From: Sphingobium psychrophilum
GTDB taxonomy: Bacteria > Pseudomonadota > Alphaproteobacteria > Sphingomonadales > Sphingomonadaceae
Reading direction: 5' to 3'
Assembly (NCBI RefSeq): GCF_012927105.1
Contig: NZ_JABBFV010000026.1
Location: 1 to 54,928 of the forward strand
Length of the DNA stretch: 54,928 nucleotides
Under the pieces are notes generated by a model. It was not told the origin of the DNA and made no database searches. It saw nothing but the letters and a program-made list of their open reading frames with translations. The position numbers and the translations under genes are program-made. How positions within the stretch are numbered: position 1 is the first letter of the stretch; each line of letters starts with the position of its first letter. Shown piece by piece: positions 1 through 7,662 of the stretch.

Positions 1-40
1 CCGGCCCAATATCTCCACTGCCGTCCCTCGCTCTGGCTCA

Positions 41-72
41 GGACGTCCATATCGACGTCCTTATGGACGTCC
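41..72. repeat. Three tandem 12-bp-spaced GACGTCC repeats
   Basis: GGACGTCC at 41-48, CGACGTCC at 53-60 and GGACGTCC at 65-72 recur with exact 12-base periodicity. The spacers are also similar (ATAT / TTAT). Each core GACGTC is palindromic. This could be an operator array or the edge of a mobile element; function is unknown. Confidence 0.55.
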
Positions 73-105
73 CTTACGCGCTCACGTCACAGCAAGGCAG
101 GCGGC

Positions 106-147
106 CTCAACCGGTCGGTTACGGATATTGGTAACCGACCGGTTGAG
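106..147. repeat. Perfect 17-bp inverted repeat (hairpin)
   Basis: CTCAACCGGTCGGTTAC at 106-122 is repeated in perfect reverse complement at 131-147, around the 8-base loop GGATATTG. No T-run follows on either strand, so it is not a textbook intrinsic terminator. It may still end the upstream minus-strand operon, serve as an operator, or be an element end. Confidence 0.75.
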
Positions 148-421
148 CTGATCCGTGTTCTTGCATGAAGAGAGCAGATGGTGCGATCGATCGATCCGAG
201 GCGTGTGACACTCCGTATGTTCCAGTGGCCGTAACAGGCCGCTGCTATGTTTGGAACACACACACCGCGAAAACGATCTTGGCCAGCGACCATGGGCGGT
301 CGCACCCAAAGGCCGGACATATGGAAGCAAAAGATCCAATCAAATCACTCGCTCAGCCCTTGCAAGAGGAAGCCGTCCACATATGGAATTGGCGCGCAAC
401 AGTACCAAATCCGCAGGAATT

Positions 422-1705
422 CTAAGCTGCACTCGCTGGCTTCGCCGCATGGCGCTCGACCACTGGGTCCAGTACGCCTGCCAAGGGGATGCGTGGTAGA
501 TCGTGTAGAACACGGTGATCGTTCCAGATTTTGGATAGTAATTGCACAAGGCCAAACGGTTCTACAGCCTTGGAGACAGTTTCGGGCGTTATGCTTCCGT
601 CCTTCATCTTACTGTAGATTTCGACGATGCGGCGGGCCTGCTCCTCGATTTGATCGGGCCCGTCCTTAATTAGATAGCCTGTGACACCGTCGTAAATTAC
701 GTCCTCAAGTTGGGGCAGGTGGCGCGCGACTTCCGGCCGACCCGACGACAGCGTTTCCATTACAATACATGGCATTCCCTCGAAATCCGAGGTGAGTAAG
801 CCGATATGCATCTCTTCAAGCAGCTTACCGATCTGTTCGCTGGTCAACACCCCTTCCCTGATTACGAGATGCTCGACCGCGGAGAATTCAGGCCATACGG
901 TCATGTCCCAATCGCCGACATAATGGAAGCGAACCTTGCCACCGGTCTGCCGATCGAGCGCGGCTATTACCGAGAACATGAAGTCCGGCCGTTTGAACTT
1001 ATCGAGGCGTCCAGCATACATTAAATGGATCGTATCGTCCTCATCAAATTGGTACGGCGTCGGCTTGAATATTTTTGGATTGGCCCAAGTTGTTAATACA
1101 TCAAACTTGTTGATGAAGCGTTTGTACTTGGTCTTAAACATTTCGGTCATTGGAGTGGAGACGCCGTACATTTTCACCGACGTTGCCGCCGCAAGATATT
1201 CGTTCATGTCCCGTATCCACCAATATTTTCCGAGAACACTAGACATCTTCTGGTCCTTTCGGCCCCAGATATGCATCATCGTGATGACCGGCACGCCCAT
1301 TGCCTTGAAAATTGGGGCGTATTCAACGCGGCGGATTTCGACAGTGTAATTGCCTTCCTTTAGTATCTTTTTAATTTTGCCGAAATTTTGGATGATCAGC
1401 TTTGCGAACTTGAACGTGTCGGAATTGCCGATTCCCTTATAAGTCGGGGTCACTTCGGTAAGGTGGAACAGCGGCAAGAACTTGAACTTGCGATCGCGGA
1501 ATTTCACCTCAGAAATCTCGCCGAGCGGAAGTTCGCCCGATTCATCACCACCGACGACCAGAAGGTCCATGTCTTCAGGATGATATTCTATGTAGTCGCG
1601 CATGTAGGTTTGAATGCCGCCGACTTTCTTTCCGCGCACGTCGGAACTATTAAATAGAGCGACGCTGTAGCGCGGATTGGCGGGTAGATTGCTCATATTG
1701 TTCAT
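422..1705 (-). CDS. GT4-family glycosyltransferase
   Basis: A 427-aa cytosolic glycosyltransferase with the two-domain GT-B look. The C-terminal donor-binding half has 'MYAGRLDKFKRPD' and an EX7E motif (DFEGMPCIVMETL) typical of GT4 retaining transferases. It probably adds one sugar to a lipid-linked repeat unit of the polysaccharide made by this minus-strand operon; donor and acceptor cannot be read from sequence. The ATG at 1705 is supported by AAGGAG about 7 bases upstream, and that site overlaps the stop codon of the preceding gene, so translation is probably coupled. The last ~30 residues (HAAKPASAA tail) are low in conservation signals. Confident of family, not of substrate. Confidence 0.88.
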   Translation of the reverse strand: MNNMSNLPANPRYSVALFNSSDVRGKKVGGIQTYMRDYIEYHPEDMDLLVVGGDESGELPLGEISEVKFRDRKFKFLPLFHLTEVTPTYKGIGNSDTFKFAKLIIQNFGKIKKILKEGNYTVEIRRVEYAPIFKAMGVPVITMMHIWGRKDQKMSSVLGKYWWIRDMNEYLAAATSVKMYGVSTPMTEMFKTKYKRFINKFDVLTTWANPKIFKPTPYQFDEDDTIHLMYAGRLDKFKRPDFMFSVIAALDRQTGGKVRFHYVGDWDMTVWPEFSAVEHLVIREGVLTSEQIGKLLEEMHIGLLTSDFEGMPCIVMETLSSGRPEVARHLPQLEDVIYDGVTGYLIKDGPDQIEEQARRIVEIYSKMKDGSITPETVSKAVEPFGLVQLLSKIWNDHRVLHDLPRIPLAGVLDPVVERHAAKPASAA

Positions 1706-1716
1706 CGTATCGCTCC

Positions 1717-3396
1717 TTAGAGGCCCCGATTGACTTTGCTAGTGTTGATGCTGAGTGCCGTTCCGCGCAGCAGCCTATCGGCGAGTCGAAGACCAAGCAT
1801 TATGCCAGTCATAGTGGGGTTGGCCTGGCCGGACGTCGGTAATACCGCAGTGCTGGCAACCGCTAGATTAGCACAATCGAAAGTGAACAAATCGCGATCT
1901 ACTACGGCCTCGTGGGAGTTCGTACCCATGCGCGCAATACCGATCTGGTGTGCGCCGTGGCGGGCTTGGGCGAGCACTGTGGCTGCCCGCTCTGTAGGCG
2001 GGCACGTATAGTCGAGCCGCGCGATCTTGGCCTTAGCAAGCCATTGTTCTAACAGCACGTGTGTGCGTACCACAGAATTTGCATCCTCGGGCAGGAACCG
2101 TAAGTCGATCGATAGGCGAGGCAAGCCAAGTCGATCGCAATCGCTCGTCAGTTGTACGCGGCTATCCGGGTTGGGCAGTTGCTCGCTGTGATAGGACAGG
2201 CCGTAGCGGCCACTGGGATTGCGGACGAAGATGCCAGGCATCCGTGTTTTCTTGTCATAACGCTTGCGCAAAAAATCGACGCCGAAAAGCACAGCCGACG
2301 GCGCGCCGCGCACCAGGTTAAGCGCGTGGTGCCACAAGGGAGAATCCTCTGGGGTCAAGTTTGCCAGGCGCAGCTTCTCAGCGATCAAAAGCCGTGCAAC
2401 CGGCCCCAAGCGCATCACCATCCAAATCATCGACAGGATTGCGCTGTCATGCTCAGCATGGCCAATCTGCGGTACTACTGGCCAGAAGGCACAGTTGAGT
2501 AACTTGTGTTCACACTGAGTTGCGCCCGAGGGAGCGATGCGGCGGCGGACATAAGAGCCGTGGCTATCGACGCGGAAATCGAAGTTCTTAGCGACAGCGG
2601 GCTCGTTGAAAACGATCCGGCTGATCTCACCTACTACATGACCCATGTAGTAGCGGCCGAGCGGGCCATCCATTCCGCCAAAACGAGCTGGTGCTTCTCG
2701 CTGGGCGGCGAGTAGCAGGCGCGTGGTCTCCAGCCCGCCTGCTGCCAACACGACCATTTTCACAGGTAGTCGTGTTGTCGCTCCGCTGCGTGAATCGGCG
2801 AGTTTGAGCGCAGCGAGACGCCCGTCTTCGGCAAATTCGGTGCCTGTGACCGTGACGTGAGTGCGGACGATCAAATTGGGGCTGTCGGCGATCGCCGCGG
2901 CGTGGATGTGCTGTGCGGCTTGGATATTGCCCCAGCGTTCCAGCGGAGTCGCATCAAAACTGCCGTCGCGCGCCGACAGTTCGATGGGAGCTGGCTCAGA
3001 ATAAACTGGAGCGCCCGATGCGGTGGCTGCGACGGCGTCAGCGAAATAGGGAGAGATGTCGTCATACTCGATCGGCCAGGTCGCACCGATCCAAGAGCGA
3101 TGCTCGAAATCTATCGGATCATATGGCAGAACCCGCGCACCCCACAGATTGGAGGTCCCTCCCATTTGGCGAGAGGTGGCGACCATCATGTCGTCATGGC
3201 GAAACGGCTCGACTATATCGGCGGCAGCGAGCGCCTGAACCTTGGAATCAGCCGATGTGCCACCAGACTCGAGCAGCAGTACACGCTCCCCTCCGGCCGC
3301 CAATCGCGTCGCAAGTGCAAGTCCGATTGGTCCTGCGCCCACCACGCATACATGGTTCCCCAAGCACTCAATACCGTCGAGACCGTCTGCAATCAT
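1717..3396 (-). CDS. GMC-type FAD-dependent oxidoreductase
   Basis: A 559-aa protein with an N-terminal dinucleotide-binding motif (GAGPIG, residues 20-25, followed by an acidic LLLESGG strand end). Central FAD/GMC-like segments follow (MGGTSNLWG, PLGRYYMGH). The C-terminal GMC_oxred_C region has HQIGIARMG and the NPTMTGIMLGLRLADRLL end. Family members oxidise alcohols or sugars using FAD. Inside an exopolysaccharide operon it may oxidise a sugar or a substituent of the polymer precursor, but that is inference. It starts at ATG 3396 with only a weak upstream G-rich tract. Its stop at 1717-1719 overlaps the ribosome binding site of the downstream glycosyltransferase. Confidence 0.85.
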   Translation of the reverse strand: MIADGLDGIECLGNHVCVVGAGPIGLALATRLAAGGERVLLLESGGTSADSKVQALAAADIVEPFRHDDMMVATSRQMGGTSNLWGARVLPYDPIDFEHRSWIGATWPIEYDDISPYFADAVAATASGAPVYSEPAPIELSARDGSFDATPLERWGNIQAAQHIHAAAIADSPNLIVRTHVTVTGTEFAEDGRLAALKLADSRSGATTRLPVKMVVLAAGGLETTRLLLAAQREAPARFGGMDGPLGRYYMGHVVGEISRIVFNEPAVAKNFDFRVDSHGSYVRRRIAPSGATQCEHKLLNCAFWPVVPQIGHAEHDSAILSMIWMVMRLGPVARLLIAEKLRLANLTPEDSPLWHHALNLVRGAPSAVLFGVDFLRKRYDKKTRMPGIFVRNPSGRYGLSYHSEQLPNPDSRVQLTSDCDRLGLPRLSIDLRFLPEDANSVVRTHVLLEQWLAKAKIARLDYTCPPTERAATVLAQARHGAHQIGIARMGTNSHEAVVDRDLFTFDCANLAVASTAVLPTSGQANPTMTGIMLGLRLADRLLRGTALSINTSKVNRGL

Positions 3397-3588
3397 CTGG
3401 TATAATGCCCCCAGCAGCTAATGCCTTGTAAACAAGACCTCGCTCCATAGTTTTGCTGCATTGCGGAAAAGCTACTGGCAGTCAACATTAAATACTTTGG
3501 AAATCATGTCGCGTAGAGCAGTGGGCAGGTCAGGAGAGCCCATCGAAGATTCCCGTCCGGCATAGCTTGGGGGCAAGTATGCGACCGA
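3397..3588. other. Intergenic region
   Basis: A 192-bp gap between the polymerase-like gene and the oxidoreductase gene, both on the minus strand. It is longer than the other gaps in this operon, so an internal promoter for the last two genes is possible. No clear hairpin or promoter element was identified. Confidence 0.4.
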
Positions 3589-4911
3589 TCACTGGCCGCG
3601 GGTGGCAGCCATAGTTACCTCCTCCAATTGGCGAGACTCCCAGTCGCCGCGGCGCATCGCATACCACAAGGTGGCACCGAGCGGTAGGCTCCACTGCAAG
3701 GTGAAGAAGCTAATTGGCACCGGCTGGAGTTCAAATGCGAGGATGAAACATGCCATCATAAACATTTCGGGTGCGCGCGGATGCGTGCTTTGCAGGCCCA
3801 AGATGAAAAGCCTCCGGATCAGGTAAATGGTAGCGATCACCGTAGCGATCAGGCCGATAATGCCGTACTGATACAGTGCGCCGAACATGCCCATATCTGC
3901 GAGCAGGAACGCTTGGTCGATGACACTTGATTGGATGTTTGGCTGATTAGGGCTAACAGACATTACGCCGATACCGAGCCCCATAGTGCGCTCAAAATGA
4001 CCCATCCAGTAGGCTGCCGATTGAAGGCGAATTTCGACATTATAATCTTCAATGTAATCGGAGATGCCAAGGGCGAAGATTGGCGCGAGGTAACGATCAA
4101 AAACGTAGATACTGGCTGGTACCGCTATGATGATTAGCCCGCCGACCATCACTACTCGCCTTACCGCACCGGCCCTTGAAAAAAGCACGTAAAACAGAAC
4201 TGCAATCGCCACTGCAGCGAGCGCCATGCGGCTTTCGAAGACCTGAACTATGGTGAAGCCCATTACACCGAGCGCGAAAAACAGCCATATGTTGCCGAGG
4301 AGCGACTTGCCTTTTGAAAGGCTGACGATTGTCAACAACAACGCCATGACGCATTCGTTCTTCAAAAAGATGATACGACGCGATTCGTTCATATCAGTAA
4401 AGGCCGACATCCTCCGCAATTCGTCGAGCTGGGGAAGATGTAAAAATTGATCTATTATGATTACTCCTGTGGCGATCAAGCCGGTCAGCATGATGCCTAG
4501 GACGATGTCCTCTAGGGTCGCCCCGATCCCCCACCAGAGATAATATGTAAGCAGCGGAACGACCATGTACATGGCTGGAACCCAATTTTCATAACCGTAA
4601 CCATAGACATATCTATTCGAGATAAAGGACACGAGCAGGAACCAGGCGAACAGTCCGATCGGGAAGAAATCAGTGAGGCGGCTCAGCTGGAATGTGCGCG
4701 GCATAAAAGCGAGGAAAAGCAATGGGGCCACCAGCGTAATCCCTGCCGCAGTGAATTTGCCGGTCGATGAAGGTAACCCGGCAAGTAGCGTTGCGACCCC
4801 TGAAAACAGCATAAATATCAATGCGATGAATATTATGCGGCCCCAGTTTGACTTGATTGGAACGGCCGAGCGGACGAAATGGTTACCACGAAGTCGAGCG
4901 GTAGTTCGCAT
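3589..4911 (-). CDS. O-antigen polymerase/ligase-like membrane protein (Wzy type)
   Basis: About 440 aa with roughly ten to twelve hydrophobic segments and a larger periplasmic loop before the last helices. The layout fits the Wzy/O-antigen ligase superfamily, which polymerises or transfers undecaprenyl-linked repeats at the periplasmic face. The ATG at 4911 is preferred over an upstream TTG at 5004 because AAAGGG lies at good distance before it, and the protein then begins just ahead of the first membrane segment. An IS3 element ends 168 bases upstream (5079), so this gene, the oxidoreductase and the glycosyltransferase may now depend on a promoter in or near the IS. Polymerase versus ligase cannot be decided. 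Confidence 0.78.
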   Translation of the reverse strand: MRTTARLRGNHFVRSAVPIKSNWGRIIFIALIFMLFSGVATLLAGLPSSTGKFTAAGITLVAPLLFLAFMPRTFQLSRLTDFFPIGLFAWFLLVSFISNRYVYGYGYENWVPAMYMVVPLLTYYLWWGIGATLEDIVLGIMLTGLIATGVIIIDQFLHLPQLDELRRMSAFTDMNESRRIIFLKNECVMALLLTIVSLSKGKSLLGNIWLFFALGVMGFTIVQVFESRMALAAVAIAVLFYVLFSRAGAVRRVVMVGGLIIIAVPASIYVFDRYLAPIFALGISDYIEDYNVEIRLQSAAYWMGHFERTMGLGIGVMSVSPNQPNIQSSVIDQAFLLADMGMFGALYQYGIIGLIATVIATIYLIRRLFILGLQSTHPRAPEMFMMACFILAFELQPVPISFFTLQWSLPLGATLWYAMRRGDWESRQLEEVTMAATRGQ

Positions 4912-5117
4912 AACAGCCCTTTCAAGCAACGCGAGAAAAACGGGCCAGCAGGCCTGGGGGCTGTCGCTGGATGCGCGTATTAACACCTTAAAGCCGAGGA
5001 TCAAGTACCTTTAGGACTGCTTGGACCTCGGATCGTCGACAGAAGTACTGAGCTGATGGAGCGTCCCACAACGTGAACTGAACCGCGTCGGGTCTGCCGG
5101 AGGCGTTGGGTTGTGAG

Positions 5118-6023
5118 TCACGCTGCCATATCGATATTGTTTGCGTCAGCATAATATTGATCTTCGGCTTCGGCAGGCGGGATCTTGCCGATGGGCTCCA
5201 GCAGCAGACGATGGTTGAACCAATCGACCCATTCGAGGGTCGCGTATTCCACGGCTTCGAACGATCGCCATGGACCACGGCGGTGGATGACCTCGGCCTT
5301 GTAGAGGCCGTTGATCGTCTCGGCTAAAGCGTTGTCATAGCTGTCGCCGACGCTGCCAACCGACGGTTCGATCCCGGCTTCAGCGAGGCGCTCGGTGTAC
5401 TTGATGGACACGTATTGCGACCCGCGATCGCTATGATAGATGAGGCCGCCCCGATGGGTCGGCCGACGATCGTGGAGGGCTTGTTCCAGAGCGTCGAGGA
5501 CGAAGCTGGCATGGGCCGTCCTGCTGGCCGGCCAGCCCACGATCCGTCTGGCGTAGGTGTCGATGACGAAGGCAACGTAGACGAAGCCTGCCCAGGTAGC
5601 GACGTAGGTGAAGTCCGACACCCATAGGATGTTCGGCGCTGGCGCGTAAAACTGACGGTTGACGTGATCGAGCAGGCACGGTGCCGCCTTGTCGCTGATC
5701 GTGGTGCGCACTGGCTTGCCCCGGATTACTTCTGCCGACCCCATCTCGCGCATCAGCCGAGCGACCGTACAGCGGGCGATCGGAAAACCTTCCCGCATCA
5801 TCTGCCGCCATACCTTGCGCACGCCATAGACCGCGAAGTTCTCGGAGAATACGCGCGCGATCTCTGGCTTGAGGACCACATCCTGCTGCGCCCGCGCGGA
5901 TAGGCGTGCCGGATCCTGTCGCTGCGCGACGCGCTCGTGGTAAGTAGATGGGGCGATCGGCAAGACGCGGCAGATCGGCTCGACCCCATAGGCATCGCGG
6001 TGATCGTCGATAAACGCGATCAT
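5118..6023 (-). CDS. IS3 transposase OrfB (DDE integrase core)
   Basis: A 301-aa protein starting MIAFIDDHR, with an IS3-type HTH_21 region (YGVRKVWRQM) and an rve integrase core. Catalytic residues appear in SDFTYV, FVIDTYARR and NALAETINGLYK. Its ATG at 6023 overlaps the orfA stop as ATGA. The frame is also open upstream to 6197, which would allow the usual -1 frameshift OrfAB fusion. The catalytic triad looks intact, so the element may be active. Confidence 0.9.
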   Translation of the reverse strand: MIAFIDDHRDAYGVEPICRVLPIAPSTYHERVAQRQDPARLSARAQQDVVLKPEIARVFSENFAVYGVRKVWRQMMREGFPIARCTVARLMREMGSAEVIRGKPVRTTISDKAAPCLLDHVNRQFYAPAPNILWVSDFTYVATWAGFVYVAFVIDTYARRIVGWPASRTAHASFVLDALEQALHDRRPTHRGGLIYHSDRGSQYVSIKYTERLAEAGIEPSVGSVGDSYDNALAETINGLYKAEVIHRRGPWRSFEAVEYATLEWVDWFNHRLLLEPIGKIPPAEAEDQYYADANNIDMAA

Positions 6024-6346
6024 CGCCGGAACGGGCGGTCGAGCTCCGCCTGCGCAAAATATGCGGACGCATTGCGCAGAATCTCGTTGGCCTGCCCCAG
6101 CTCTCGGACCTCGCGTTCTAGCGCCTTCACCTTGTCGGCAACTTCGGTCGGGACACCGGCGCGCTTGCCGCTGTTCACCTCCGCCTTCTTCACCCACTCA
6201 TGGAGCGTCTGTGGAACGTAGCCGATCTTCTCCGCGATCGACACCACCGCTGCCCATCGGGAGGGATGATCCTGCTCGTGGTCGAAAACCATCCGTACCG
6301 CGCGCTCGCGAACTTCCGGCGCAAATTTGTTCGTTGTCTTGGTCAT
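6020..6346 (-). CDS. IS3 transposase OrfA (helix-turn-helix)
   Basis: A 108-aa basic protein. It has an N-terminal helix-turn-helix region (VRERAVRMV ... GYVPQTLHEWVKKAE) and a leucine-zipper-like C-terminus (VKALEREVRELGQANEIL), as in IS3 OrfA proteins that bind the terminal repeats. The ATG at 6346 is preceded by GGTGGAG. It overlaps orfB by four bases (ATGA). Confidence 0.9.
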   Translation of the reverse strand: MTKTTNKFAPEVRERAVRMVFDHEQDHPSRWAAVVSIAEKIGYVPQTLHEWVKKAEVNSGKRAGVPTEVADKVKALEREVRELGQANEILRNASAYFAQAELDRPFRR

Positions 6347-6408
6347 ACAGGCTCCACCTACTCAGGAGTTAGAGCCTCCGGCAAACCCGGAGCGGTTCAA
6401 TTCGCCAT

Positions 6409-6471
6409 GGGATGGCCTCGTGATCAGGGGTTGGTCTCAACAACCAAACCTTCTCATCAGGAGGCCATTCC
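6409..6471. repeat. Imperfect long inverted repeat, possible IS-end remnant
   Basis: GGGATGGCCTCGTGATCAGG at the left and the complement of GGAATGGCCTCCTGATGAGA at the right pair over about 28 positions with a few mismatches, around a 6-base loop. It lies directly beside the IS3 right end and about 125 bases downstream of galE. It may be facing remnants of another element or a termination hairpin; there is no T-run. Confidence 0.45.
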
Positions 6472-6594
6472 AGCCAATACTTCGGCATCTCCTGCGTCAG
6501 CGAGCTTGTTCAATCAGCCGCACGAGTCAGCACTCAATCTTGTTGGCATAACTACACCTGTCCGTCCCAAGTATGCTGTAATAATTTTCTGAGC

Positions 6595-7608
6595 TCACGC
6601 CGAAGAGCCTATTCTGCGACTGATCAAAACCATTTCCCATGAAAGAGCGTGAGTGATGATCAATTCAATGTCATCATACTGCGGTATCCAAGGGAATGCA
6701 TTACGGATGGCGCGATTGTCCGAAATCAGCGCGGCAGGATCGCCCGCCCGGCGCGGGGCCATGATGCGCTGGATGGGATTGTTGGTGGCTCGGTCCACAG
6801 CATCGAGGACGTCCAGCACCGAAAAGCCTCGGCCATAGCCGCAATTAAGCAGATGATTGCGATCCGGCTCCGCCATCAGCGCTTCGAGCGCCAGCACATG
6901 GGCGGCGGCAAGGTCGCTGACATGGATATAGTCGCGGACCCCCGTGCCGTCAGGCGTGGCGAAGTCGGTGCCGAAGATGGCGACGCTCTCGCGCTTGCCC
7001 AAGGCGGCTTCGACGGCGACCTTGATCAGGTGGGTCGCGCCCGCCGTCGACTGGCCAGTGCGCCCCTGCGGATCGGCCCCCGCGACGTTGAAATAGCGCA
7101 GCGCGCAGAAGTTCATGGGATGCGCCGCTGCGACGTCGCGCAGCATATATTCGGTCATCAGCTTGGACATGCCGTAGGGATTGATCGGCTGTTGCGGCGT
7201 ATCTTCCCGCACGGCTTCGACGTTCGGCGTGCCATAGGTGGCGGCGGTGGATGAAAAGATGAAATGGGGTATGCCAACGCGCACCGCACTGTCGATCAGG
7301 TCGCGGGTCTTGGCGCTGTTGTTGTGATAATATTTGAGCGGGTTTTCGACCGATTCCGGCACGACGACGGAGCCGGCGAAATGCATGATCGCGGTGATGC
7401 CATGGTCGCGCAGCGTAGTTTCAACGAGCGGCTGGTCAGCAATGTCGCCCTGCACGAAGGGCACATCGTCGGGGACGGCCCAGCGGAAGCCGGTGACCAG
7501 ATTGTCGATCACGACCACGCCATAGCCCGCGTCTTTGAGCGCCAAGACGGCATGGCTGCCGATATAGCCAGCGCCGCCCGTGACCAATATTGTCGGTTTA
7601 ATATCCAT
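6595..7608 (-). CDS. galE: UDP-glucose 4-epimerase
   Basis: A 337-aa extended short-chain dehydrogenase/reductase that interconverts UDP-glucose and UDP-galactose using bound NAD. The N-terminal Rossmann motif is TGGAGYIGSH. The catalytic region has SSTAATYG and YGMSK (YxxxK). RYFNVAGADPQGRTGQ and GVRDYIHVSDLA are typical of GalE. I chose the ATG at 7608 (MDIKPTILVTGG) over an ATG 39 bases upstream because GalE proteins start just before the Rossmann strand. It provides UDP-galactose for the surrounding polysaccharide genes. It follows the wzc-like gene by a short gap in the same operon. Confidence 0.95.
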   Translation of the reverse strand: MDIKPTILVTGGAGYIGSHAVLALKDAGYGVVVIDNLVTGFRWAVPDDVPFVQGDIADQPLVETTLRDHGITAIMHFAGSVVVPESVENPLKYYHNNSAKTRDLIDSAVRVGIPHFIFSSTAATYGTPNVEAVREDTPQQPINPYGMSKLMTEYMLRDVAAAHPMNFCALRYFNVAGADPQGRTGQSTAGATHLIKVAVEAALGKRESVAIFGTDFATPDGTGVRDYIHVSDLAAAHVLALEALMAEPDRNHLLNCGYGRGFSVLDVLDAVDRATNNPIQRIMAPRRAGDPAALISDNRAIRNAFPWIPQYDDIELIITHALSWEMVLISRRIGSSA

Positions 7609-7662
7609 CAACTCGCTCTGTATCTCAGAATTCTCACCCATAATCATGCCAAAATCACTTAT

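Larger units (their letters stand above)
1..421. other. Gene-poor end of window with repeats
   Basis: No coding region with a recognisable product or good ribosome binding site was found here. It lies downstream of the glycosyltransferase that ends at 422. It contains three tandem GACGTCC-containing repeats and a large perfect hairpin, annotated separately. Short ORFs on both strands look like chance reading frames. Confidence 0.5.
5079..6399 (-). mobile_element. IS3-family insertion sequence
   Basis: The 1321-bp element is bounded by imperfect terminal inverted repeats. The left end at 5079-5104 begins TGAACCGC and the right end at 6374-6399 is its complement; 23 of 26 positions agree. It contains overlapping orfA and orfB of the IS3 type. 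The bases just outside (GAAC on the left, ATTC on the right) do not form a 3-4-bp target duplication. The element sits between galE and the Wzy-like gene and splits the minus-strand polysaccharide operon. Confidence 0.88.
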
